DNA from: Planctomicrobium piriforme
GTDB taxonomy: Bacteria > Planctomycetota > Planctomycetia > Planctomycetales > Planctomycetaceae
Assembly (NCBI RefSeq): GCF_900113665.1
Contig: NZ_FOQD01000006.1
Span: 124,001 to 188,000 of the forward strand
Direction: 5' to 3'
Length of the DNA stretch: 64,000 nucleotides
The notes below the pieces were generated by a model. The model saw only the letters and a list, made by a program, of their open reading frames with translations. It was not told the origin of the DNA and searched no databases. Shown here piece after piece: positions 33,293-40,753 of the stretch. The position numbers and the translations under genes were made by a program. How positions within the stretch are numbered: position 1 is the stretch's first letter; each line of letters starts with the position of its first letter.

Positions 33293-33894
33293 GGGCGTTT
33301 CGCGCTGCAGGTGTCGAAGGCCGGTCCCGTCGGGGCGCGGCGTGTTTCAAGTTCTGAACAATATGACAATCCCCGCGCCAAGCAATCGAAGCGCTGGAGG
33401 GTTGGTCTGTGACGCGGCGTCAGTGGTAGTTTGACGCAGGCTTCTGACTCGAAGTCTTTTCTCAACAACAATTAAGGTTCGAAAGATGGTCTGAGGACAG
33501 GTGGTCCGGTTGTGACGACGGTATGGGTTGTGCCAGTTGCAATGGTTATTCGCAAGGTGACGGTCGTGTGGATCGCACCGTAAGTAACTGTTGTAACGAC
33601 TTTGAGGAGCGAGATGGATGGAAGCAGCCCTGCCGCCTGTTGGGCGTCAGGGAGTGGTGAGAGCGCGGGCGGCGACCTGAGACATCGTCCACCGCGGAAA
33701 ACTCCGCGGGGAACCTGCGGAATCGGGAGGCATTTGACAGTTCGTCGGCTGCGTCAGGCTGGCGAAGGGCGAATTCGGCATGTCTTCGCCTGTGCTCAAG
33801 TGCGATTCCCGATTCCGTTGGCCCCGCAGGCGTGTTCCGGCCGCGACCTTCCCAATCTGCTCATCACGGCGTCTGCCATCTCGGGAGCAACCCC
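33293..33894. other. Intergenic region of about 600 bases
   Basis: Between divergent genes. It contains a hairpin CCGCGGAAAACTCCGCGG (33692-33709) and a short frame at 33523-33660 for a Cys-rich 45-residue peptide (see findings). Neither is strong. The rest shows nothing I recognise. Confidence 0.4.
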
Positions 33895-34581
33895 ATGACA
33901 CGTCTCGCCCTGGCCCTGTGGGCCGATGAACGCGGTTTTATTTTGTCCGCCGAACTGGTGATTATCGCCACGACGGTGATTCTGGGACTGACGGTCGCCC
34001 TCGTGGCGATGCGCGATGCCCTGGGAGGCGAAATGTCGGACCTGGCCGGCGCATTTCGCAACCTGGATCAGTCGTACTACTACACCGGCATGCGAGGCTG
34101 CCCGAAGGGGAAAGGCTTCACATCCTGGACGGCGGGTTCCGGCTATCTCGATACAAACTTGAGAACCACCGGACCTCAGCAGGACTTCTGCATGGAAGAC
34201 CACATTGTCGGGACGCGCACGCTGCCGGACGGAACGGTGGTCTGCCCGAAGCCGTATCTGCCAGAGGCCCCCTACTGTCCGGTCCCGAGTCCGGCGCCTG
34301 CCCCGTGTCTGGACTGTCCGCCGGTGCTGAACGCGCCGCCGATCTACAACGGACCACCAGTGCTGCAGGCTCCGAGCGTGCCGTGTCCAGGCTGCGGCAA
34401 AACGGTTCCACAATCGGTCCCCTGTCCGACCTGCGTCCCGGGAACGACGAGCCACGGATCATCGACGCTGTATGCACCGGGAGTCTCCGGCCCCTACCTG
34501 CCTGGGATGCCTGTCACTGGCTCGATGCCGTACACGACGCCGATCAATCGGGCTCCGGCGGGTCCATTGCAGGTGTGGTGA
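33895..34581 (+). CDS. Flp/TadE pilin-like membrane protein with Pro/Cys-rich tail
   Basis: 228 residues from the ATG at 33895 (GGGAG 7 bases upstream). The N-terminus MTRLALALWADERGFILSAE, then LVIIATTVILGLTVALVAMR, is a single hydrophobic helix preceded by a short charged leader ending in Gly-Phe, with Glu five residues after the Phe. This is the layout of Flp and TadE pilins. The helix is followed by EMSDLAGAFRNLDQSYYY. The remaining 150 residues carry CPxC-like pairs (CLDCP, CPGCGK, CPTC) in proline-rich repeats. Processing by a prepilin peptidase is inferred. No tad genes are adjacent. Confidence 0.68.
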   Translation: MTRLALALWADERGFILSAELVIIATTVILGLTVALVAMRDALGGEMSDLAGAFRNLDQSYYYTGMRGCPKGKGFTSWTAGSGYLDTNLRTTGPQQDFCMEDHIVGTRTLPDGTVVCPKPYLPEAPYCPVPSPAPAPCLDCPPVLNAPPIYNGPPVLQAPSVPCPGCGKTVPQSVPCPTCVPGTTSHGSSTLYAPGVSGPYLPGMPVTGSMPYTTPINRAPAGPLQVW

Positions 34582-34582
34582 G

Positions 34583-34660
34583 AAGAGTCGAGTGTCGAGA
34601 GTCCAGTGTCCAGAGCCAGAAGATGCTGAAGGCTGACCGCTGAAAGCTGATTGCTGAAAC
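34583..34660. repeat. Short low-complexity repeat tract
   Basis: Tandem-like units GAGTGTCGAGAGTCCAGTGT and CTGACCGCTGAAAGCTGATT. Similar short units occur at 32650-32720 and 49109-49145. It fills most of the spacer before the DHPS-like gene. Confidence 0.6.
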
Positions 34661-34717
34661 GCAGCGTGGTACGATCTTGATTGATCGGCCACGCTGTTTT
34701 TGTTTTGTGGGTCTGGT

Positions 34718-36151
34718 GTGAACGAATTGACCGGTGCGGACGCGGGTGGGAGCTTGCGGATCCTGTTTGTGACAGGCCGTCTGGCCGAAGGTCTGACGCG
34801 GCAAGTCATTGCCGAAGTGAGTGCGAAATCCGGCTTTGCCTGGGAAGTGCAGGTGGTCGGCATTTCGGTCGCCGCGCTGCTGCATGTGGATTGGCTCAAA
34901 CGCAAACTGACGATCCCTGGCAAGTTTGATCGGGTGATCGTGCCGGGCTGGTGTCAGGGGGATCTGCGAGTGCTGGAAACGGCATTCGGCATCCCGTTTA
35001 CCAGAGGCCCGAAAGATGTGCGGGATCTGGGAACGTTTCTAGGAAATGAGCAACAGCCGCCGCCGGACCTGTCGCGGTATGACATCGAGATTCTGGCGGA
35101 GATCAATCATGCGCCGCAGTTGAGCGAACAAGTACTGGTGCGGCAGGCGCTGGACTATCGCGCTGCGGGCGCGGATGTGATCGATCTCGGCTGCGTGCCG
35201 GGAGGTGTCTGGAAAGATGCCGGGCAGGCGGTGCGGCGACTGCGCGAAGCCGGCCTGCGAGTTTCCATCGACAGCTTTGAGCGGGACGAAGTGGAGCTGG
35301 CGGTTGCGGCCGGGGCGGAGCTGGTGTTGAGCTGCAATCGCAGCAATGTCGAGTGGGCGGCAGCGCTGGATGTGGAGTTCGTCGTCATTCCAGATGATCC
35401 GTCGCAACTGGAGACCATGTGGGAAACCGCGAGCGTGCTGCGGGAACGTGGACGGCCGTTTCGGCTCGATCCGATTCTGGAGCCGATCGGGTTCGGGTTT
35501 GCGGCGTCGCTGGCACGGTATCAGGCGACTCGAAAGCGGGATGTTTCACTCCCCATCATGATGGGGATCGGGAACGTGACGGAACTCTCGGAAGTCGACA
35601 GTGCGGGGATTAACTTTCTGCTCGCGGCGATCTGTCAGGAACAGCAGATTCACAGCGTGCTGACGACGCAGGTGATCAACTGGTGCCGTTCGTCTGTGGC
35701 GGAGTTCGACAAGGCGCGGCGGCTCGTGAAGTATGCGATCGACAATCAGACTCCGCCCAAACGGGTGAATAGCGAACTCGTGCTGCTGCGCGACGCCAAG
35801 GTCTCCACATTGGGTGATGAGACGCTGCGGGAACTGTCAGGTCAGCTGAAAGACCCCAATTACCGGATCTTTGTCGAACGAGGAGAGATTCATGTGATGA
35901 ACCGCGACGGATACTGGCGGGGGAGGGACGCCTATGAACTGTTCGACCAGTTCTCGATCGCCGGTTCCGGAGTCGATCCGAGCCATGCGTTCTATCTGGG
36001 CTATGAATTATCCAAGGCGGTCACGGCGCTCACGCTGGGGAAACAATACCGTCAGGACGAGGCATTGCAGTGGGGCTTTTTGACGATGCCTGAGCCGAGT
36101 GCGCATGAGCGACGTCATCGCCAGCGGCCGGTTCCGGGAGAGCCCACATGA
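34718..36151 (+). CDS. Dihydropteroate synthase-like protein (DUF6513 type)
   Basis: 477 residues from a GTG at 34718; a TTG at 34754, giving LRILFVTGRLAEG, has a better ribosome site (GGTGGGAG) and is a real alternative. Residues about 12-120 form a Rossmann-like N-terminal domain (RILFVTGRLAEGLTRQVIAE). Residues about 130-330 are a TIM barrel of the dihydropteroate synthase type: EILAEINHAP, AGADVIDLGCVPGG, LRVSIDSFERDEV, LSCNRSN, MMGIGNVTELSEVD. The C-terminal part has ERGEIHVMNRDGYWRG. Canonical DHPS pterin and sulfonamide-site motifs are altered. Homologues occur in archaea and in bacteria with tetrahydromethanopterin-linked C1 metabolism. Its stop overlaps the pabB start by four bases, tying it to p-aminobenzoate supply. 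Confidence 0.85.
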   Translation: MNELTGADAGGSLRILFVTGRLAEGLTRQVIAEVSAKSGFAWEVQVVGISVAALLHVDWLKRKLTIPGKFDRVIVPGWCQGDLRVLETAFGIPFTRGPKDVRDLGTFLGNEQQPPPDLSRYDIEILAEINHAPQLSEQVLVRQALDYRAAGADVIDLGCVPGGVWKDAGQAVRRLREAGLRVSIDSFERDEVELAVAAGAELVLSCNRSNVEWAAALDVEFVVIPDDPSQLETMWETASVLRERGRPFRLDPILEPIGFGFAASLARYQATRKRDVSLPIMMGIGNVTELSEVDSAGINFLLAAICQEQQIHSVLTTQVINWCRSSVAEFDKARRLVKYAIDNQTPPKRVNSELVLLRDAKVSTLGDETLRELSGQLKDPNYRIFVERGEIHVMNRDGYWRGRDAYELFDQFSIAGSGVDPSHAFYLGYELSKAVTALTLGKQYRQDEALQWGFLTMPEPSAHERRHRQRPVPGEPT

Positions 36152-37605
36152 GCCGCGCACCGTTTGTGCAGGAGCTGCGGCCTGTCCCGAGCGTCGAACA
36201 GGCGTTGCGGGCGTTCGCGCATTTGCGAGGCGTGGTCCTGTTCGACAGTTCGCTGCGCCGGCTGCCGTTGGGACGGTATTCGTTTCTGTCGGCGGAGCCG
36301 TTTGAGGTCTTCGAGCAAGCGCAGGCGCGCGATGCTGCGGTGCTGCCGTTGATGGAGGCCCGGTTGCAGACTCTACGGTGTGAGACCGTGCCGGACCTGC
36401 CGCCGTTTCAGGGGGGGGCGGCCGGGCTGCTGTCGTATGAGTTGGGGCAGAGTTTTGAACGACTGCCGAATCCGCGCTGGAACCCGATGCGGCTGCCTGC
36501 GGCTGTCATCGGGCTCTATGACTGGACGCTGGCGTGGGACCATGTGCAGTCGCGGTGCTGGTTCGTCGGGCATGACTTTGGTGACTCCACAAGCAAAGTG
36601 AGGGCTGAAGAGCGCTGGCGGCAGGTGCAGGAGTTGCTGACATCTTCTGAATCTGAACAGCTTAAAGGCGAGTCGGACCAACGATTTGCCCCTCACCCCC
36701 GGCCCCTCTCCCCTGAGTACAGGGGCGAGGGGGGCGTACTAGAGGGCATGCCGGTGTTTGAGTTGCCGCAACTAGTCGGGCTGGTGAGTAACTTTGATCA
36801 CTCACGCTATCTGGCGGCGGTGCAACGGGTGATCGATTACATCCATGCAGGCGATGTGTTTCAGGCGAATCTGTCGCAGCAGTTGTATTTCCCTGCGAAG
36901 CGGAGTCCGCTGGAGCATTACCTGACGTTGCGGCGAAAGAACCCGGCGCCGTTTGCGAGCTATTTCGCCCACGACGATTGGGCGGTGTTGTCGTCTTCGC
37001 CGGAGCGGTTCCTACAGGTGCGAAATCGGACGGTCAGCACACGACCGATTAAAGGAACCCGACAGCGGCGACCTGCCCCGGAAGCGGACCTGTTCACTCG
37101 CGATGAATTGCGGGAAAGCGGGAAGGATCGGGCCGAGAACGTGATGATCGTCGATCTGTTGCGGAACGATTTGTCCCGAGTGTGCCAGGCGGGGAGCATT
37201 CGCGTGCCGGAGCTGTGTCAGGTGGAAGCCTATGAAACGGTGGCCCATCTGGTGTCGGAAGTGCAGGGGACGCTCCGCGATGAAGCCACGCTGAGCGACT
37301 TGCTCAAGGCGACGTTTCCTGGCGGGTCGATTACGGGCGCGCCGAAGATTCGGGCGATGGAGATTATCACCGAACTCGAACAGACCGCGCGCGGGGCGTA
37401 TTGCGGCAGCCTGTTCTATGCCGGCTTCGATGGCACGTTCGACAGCAGTATTCTGATCCGCACGATGACGCAGCGCGGCGGCTGGCTGTCGCTGCCTGCC
37501 GGGGGCGGAATCGTGGCGCAGTCGGAGCCTGAGCAGGAGTATCAGGAGACGCTCCACAAAGTGCGCGGGTTGCTGCGATCTCTTCAGTGGCCCAATGACC
37601 AATGA
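36148..37605 (+). CDS. pabB: Aminodeoxychorismate synthase component I PabB with repeat-encoded insert
   Basis: 485 residues. The chorismate-binding domain is complete: GLVSNFDHSRYLAAVQRVID, GDVFQANLSQQL, SSPERFLQV, the PIKGTRQRR segment, DRAENVMIVDLLRNDLSRVC, FPGGSITGAPKIRAMEIITE and the C-terminal GGGIVAQSEPEQEYQETLHK. It converts chorismate plus ammonia to 4-amino-4-deoxychorismate for folate or tetrahydromethanopterin. Between the N-terminal domain and this domain about 25 residues are extra; residues about 180-196 (FAPHPRPLSPEYRGEGG) come from a GC-rich palindrome shared with murC. It overlaps the DHPS-like gene by ATGA. pabA and pabC are not adjacent. An anthranilate synthase role is less likely by motif and context. 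Confidence 0.92.
   Translation: MSRAPFVQELRPVPSVEQALRAFAHLRGVVLFDSSLRRLPLGRYSFLSAEPFEVFEQAQARDAAVLPLMEARLQTLRCETVPDLPPFQGGAAGLLSYELGQSFERLPNPRWNPMRLPAAVIGLYDWTLAWDHVQSRCWFVGHDFGDSTSKVRAEERWRQVQELLTSSESEQLKGESDQRFAPHPRPLSPEYRGEGGVLEGMPVFELPQLVGLVSNFDHSRYLAAVQRVIDYIHAGDVFQANLSQQLYFPAKRSPLEHYLTLRRKNPAPFASYFAHDDWAVLSSSPERFLQVRNRTVSTRPIKGTRQRRPAPEADLFTRDELRESGKDRAENVMIVDLLRNDLSRVCQAGSIRVPELCQVEAYETVAHLVSEVQGTLRDEATLSDLLKATFPGGSITGAPKIRAMEIITELEQTARGAYCGSLFYAGFDGTFDSSILIRTMTQRGGWLSLPAGGGIVAQSEPEQEYQETLHKVRGLLRSLQWPNDQ
36688..36732. repeat. GC-rich palindromic repeat, copy 3, inside pabB
   Basis: GCCCCTCACCCCCGGCCCCT followed by CTCCCCTGAGTACAGGGG and CGAGGGG. It lies in frame in pabB and encodes APHPRPLSPEYRGEG. 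Its palindromic core is identical to copy 2 in murC. Confidence 0.9.
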
Positions 37606-37653
37606 CAAATCTTTCCGTCGTTGTTGAGCATACCCGGGCGAGGGGAGCATGCG

Positions 37654-38424
37654 TCAGTCCAACTGAAAAAGTCGCCGTGTGTTGGCTGTCGTGTGTTGGG
37701 CGAGTTCTTCGAGTGAGAGTCCGCGGAGTTCGGCCAGGCAGCGGGCGGTGTGGATGACGTTAGCCGGTTCGTTGCGTTTGCCGCGCAGCGGGACCGGGGA
37801 GAGATAGGGGGAATCGGTTTCGACCAGCAGATGGTCGACTGGGACGGTTTTGGCGACGTCGCGCAGCGCCTGATTGCTCTTGAACGTGAGCATGCCTGCA
37901 AAGGAGAGATACATGCCGAGTTCCAGACAGGCGTCAGCGGTCGCCTGATCTCCGCAGAAGGAGTGCATCACGCCGCGCAAGGGAGCGATTTTCGCTTCCT
38001 CGCGCAGCACCGCGACGACGTCGGCATCGGCTTCGCGGCAATGGACGATGAACGGCTTGTCGACCCGTCGTGAGAGTTCGATGTGGCGATGAAAGAACTC
38101 CTGCTGCAACGCGAACGGCGAGGTGTCCCAGTAGCGGTCGAGTCCGGTTTCACCGACGGCGACGACATGCGGGTCGCTGGCCAGTGCGGCGATGAAGTCG
38201 AAGTCGTCGGCTTGAGCCTGCGCAACGTAGTTCGGTTGAATCCCGACGACAGCGCGGAGCTGGGGATGCGTTTTCGCCAGCAGCAGTGCGGCCTGACAAC
38301 TGGGGGCGGTGACGCCGATGGTGAAGATCATCTCGATCCCCTGTTCCCGGGCCCGTTGCAGCACCGCTTCCAAATCGGTTTCAAAAGACTGTTCGTCAAG
38401 ATGGGCGTGAGTGTCGATCAACAT
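37654..38424 (-). CDS. tatD: TatD family metal-dependent hydrolase
   Basis: 256 residues. All metal-ligand motifs of TatD nucleases are present: MLIDTHAHLDE at the start, VAVGETGLDRYWD, FIVHCREADADV, GVMHSFCGD and LLVETDSPYLSPVP. Members are cytoplasmic 3'-5' exonucleases or D-aminoacyl hydrolases with two metal ions; E. coli TatD and YcfH are the best-known relatives. Length is typical. It is convergent with pabB (49 bases apart) and follows copy C of the AT-rich repeat on its 5' side. Confidence 0.93.
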   Translation of the reverse strand: MLIDTHAHLDEQSFETDLEAVLQRAREQGIEMIFTIGVTAPSCQAALLLAKTHPQLRAVVGIQPNYVAQAQADDFDFIAALASDPHVVAVGETGLDRYWDTSPFALQQEFFHRHIELSRRVDKPFIVHCREADADVVAVLREEAKIAPLRGVMHSFCGDQATADACLELGMYLSFAGMLTFKSNQALRDVAKTVPVDHLLVETDSPYLSPVPLRGKRNEPANVIHTARCLAELRGLSLEELAQHTTANTRRLFQLD

Positions 38425-38442
38425 GATGGGGTAAAAGACCTT

Positions 38443-38536
38443 GAAAATCCGAAATTCGAAGCACGAAATCCGAAACGAAGATTCGTGTTCAGAATTTGGA
38501 ACTGTTTCGAAATTCGGATTTCGTGCTTCGGATTTA
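38443..38536. repeat. Dispersed AT-rich repeat, copy C, inverted pair
   Basis: The left arm CGAAATTCGAAGCACGAAAT and the right arm ATTTCGTGCTTCGGATTTA form an inverted pair around a 24-base centre. The right end supplies the TAA stop of the upstream hypothetical gene (38534-38536). Confidence 0.88.
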
Positions 38537-38986
38537 TTTCATCCATGCTGGTGGGGCGGAGCCGCCGGGGAGGTCGACGGACCAGAGTTTTTCTAGGCCG
38601 CTGCGCTGCGACTTGAGAATCTCCACGATCAGGGCGTGTGCTTCAGGGTCGGTCTTCAGCTTTGGCAACGATTGTTCGAGTTTCTGCACCAGCGAATTCT
38701 GATTGTCGCAGAGCTGCGCGAACAGGAACTCGATGGCGACGTAGTTCATCCGGGGGAAGTCGTGGTCGTACTGGCCGAAGTCCAGACTGTGTGCCCGATC
38801 CTGCAGTAAGGCGACGATTTTTCCGGCGTCCTGGCGCTGCCGTTCGGAGAGTGAGAGTACGGCCCCTTTCAGCGGGGCCGCCTGCGGAGCCGACCACAGC
38901 CAGGCTTCGAGCACATACTGCACGAGGCTGCGGTGGAGTTCCACCAGCAGGTCGTTCAGCAGGGCATTGGAGCTGGCGGCGGTCAT
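38534..38986 (-). CDS. Hypothetical all-alpha protein downstream of nuoN
   Basis: 150 residues, predicted mostly helical. Segments such as LHRSLVQYVLEAWLWSAPQA and PRMNYVAIEFLFAQLCDNQN resemble four-helix, ferritin-like proteins in pattern, but metal ligands are not evident. I do not recognise a named family. It begins 27 bases after nuoN on the same strand and may be co-transcribed with complex I genes. Its TAA lies within the end of the AT-rich repeat, so its last codons may have been shaped by repeat insertion. Confidence 0.65.
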   Translation of the reverse strand: MTAASSNALLNDLLVELHRSLVQYVLEAWLWSAPQAAPLKGAVLSLSERQRQDAGKIVALLQDRAHSLDFGQYDHDFPRMNYVAIEFLFAQLCDNQNSLVQKLEQSLPKLKTDPEAHALIVEILKSQRSGLEKLWSVDLPGGSAPPAWMK

Positions 38987-39013
38987 GAAACGGACTTTGC
39001 GTTCAAGAAGGTT

Positions 39014-40693
39014 TTAAGGAAGCAATGACCTGGCGACGGACTGGGCCGTCGCGGTGAGGTCGGCCATCAGGGGAGACATGCCGAGGGCGAGAATCGGCAA
39101 TGTGACCATCGCCACATAGACGCCGAGCATGGCAGGCACCCGAAGTCGTCGACGATCTGTGGCAGGTTCGGTCATGAACATCGCCCGGACGACGCGGAGG
39201 TAATAAAACAGACTGAAGACGGTATTGAGTCCGCCGACGATCAGGACCACCCACATGGACCAGTGGACGCTGGCGGCTTTCAAAGTCGAGATAAAGATCA
39301 GCACCTTGGCGAATGCGCCACCCAAGGGGGGGACGCCGACCAGGCTGAAGAAGCTCAGCGTCAGGCAGACGCACAGAAACTTCATGACGGTATTACCGGT
39401 GAAGAGACCGCGATAATCGTCGATCTCTTCGCTGAAGATTTCGTTGCGGATCAGGGCCACGCAGGCGAAGGCGGCGAGATTCATGAACAGGTAGACCGCC
39501 AGGTAATACATCAGCCCTTCCAGGCATTGGGAGGCAGCCGCGGCGGGGTTGGGGAGAACTCCGGCAGGGGCGCTCAGCAGCACCAGCATCGCCGAGACGG
39601 CCATCACCATGTAACCCGCCTGAGCGATGGTGGAATAGGCCAGCAGCCGCTTCAGATTGGACTGTGTGTAAGCGGCAAGGTTGCCGTAGGTGGTGGTGAT
39701 GATCGCGAGCAGGCCCAGCGTGAGCCCGATGATCAGCGACAACTGTTGCAGAGCGGCCCCGGTTCCCTGAAATGCGAGGACAAACCGCACGAGCAGCGCG
39801 AATGAAGCGGCTTTCGACGCGACCGACAGAAACGCACAGACTTCGGCGCTCGCCCCTTCGAAGGCATCCGGGCACCAGAAGTGAAAGGGCACCAAAGCCA
39901 GTTTGAAGGCCAGCCCGGCCAGCACCATGAGGATGCCGAGCAGCAGAGTCACGGAGACGGCGCTGTTTTGTGTGAGTCCCCCGTTGTCGAGCACGAGCAA
40001 CACACGTTGGGCCAGGAGCGGCATTTCGGCGGTCCCCAGCAGCCCGGCGATGAGGCTGATGCCATACAGCATGACGCCGGCCGCACCTGCCCCGTAGACG
40101 ACGTATTTGAGCGCCGCTTCGCCGGCCTGTCGGCGTCCCTTTTGAAACGCGACAAGGGCATAGCTGGGCACGCTCATCATTTCGACGGAGAGAAAGAGCA
40201 TCAGCAGATGATTCGCCCCGACGGCGAGCATCATCCCCAGCGTGGCGCCGAACAGCAGCGTGTAGAAGTCCTGGGCGTCTTCCTGGTCGGGAATGCCGCT
40301 CAGAACTGTGAGGGCGGTCAGCAGGACGAGGAACAGACTCAGACCCAATCGCATGAAGACTGAGAACAGATCGTGAGAGAGCAGTCCGGTGAAGTAAGGG
40401 CCGGGCGTGCCGGCACCTGCTTGTGTCAGGTGCCACATCTCCGTCAGGGTTTTGAGCAAGCCTTGTTCGTCGGCGACTCGCAGATACATGAACTGGGTAA
40501 AGACGCCGACGAAGACCAGCAGTCCCCCCAGCAGGGCGACGACATGGACGGGGACTTTTCGCTGCAGCCCGCACATGCGTACGAACAACAGGGCGATGAT
40601 GGTTCCGCAGAGGACCAGTTCGGGCGCAAAGATCTCGATCGACCGCGGCAGGTCGTGTCGCAACAGCAGATTGAGAATCTCGTGAACGGACAT
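39014..40693 (-). CDS. nuoN: NADH-quinone oxidoreductase subunit N
   Basis: 559 residues from the ATG at 40693 (a TTG three codons earlier is weaker). About 14 membrane helices. The antiporter-like subunit signature is present: LFGATLGMMLAVGANHLLML, AALKYVVYGAGAAGVMLYGI, LVPFHFWCPDAFEGA and LKRLLAYSTIAQAGYMVMAV, with the conserved membrane Lys and the Glu/Asp relays expected of a proton-pumping subunit. It is the last complex I gene of the cluster; nuoM is 60 bases upstream. Length is above the usual value of about 490. Confidence 0.94.
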   Translation of the reverse strand: MSVHEILNLLLRHDLPRSIEIFAPELVLCGTIIALLFVRMCGLQRKVPVHVVALLGGLLVFVGVFTQFMYLRVADEQGLLKTLTEMWHLTQAGAGTPGPYFTGLLSHDLFSVFMRLGLSLFLVLLTALTVLSGIPDQEDAQDFYTLLFGATLGMMLAVGANHLLMLFLSVEMMSVPSYALVAFQKGRRQAGEAALKYVVYGAGAAGVMLYGISLIAGLLGTAEMPLLAQRVLLVLDNGGLTQNSAVSVTLLLGILMVLAGLAFKLALVPFHFWCPDAFEGASAEVCAFLSVASKAASFALLVRFVLAFQGTGAALQQLSLIIGLTLGLLAIITTTYGNLAAYTQSNLKRLLAYSTIAQAGYMVMAVSAMLVLLSAPAGVLPNPAAAASQCLEGLMYYLAVYLFMNLAAFACVALIRNEIFSEEIDDYRGLFTGNTVMKFLCVCLTLSFFSLVGVPPLGGAFAKVLIFISTLKAASVHWSMWVVLIVGGLNTVFSLFYYLRVVRAMFMTEPATDRRRLRVPAMLGVYVAMVTLPILALGMSPLMADLTATAQSVARSLLP

Positions 40694-40753
40694 GGAACTC
40701 AAATCAAAGGAAACGAACGCCGCGGACGGAAACGCTGCTGGTCAGGAAGGAAG

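Noticed and set aside
33293..33500. Possible cobalamin riboswitch upstream of the adenosyltransferase gene
   Set aside because: No B12-box-like sequence or matching stem arrangement was found.
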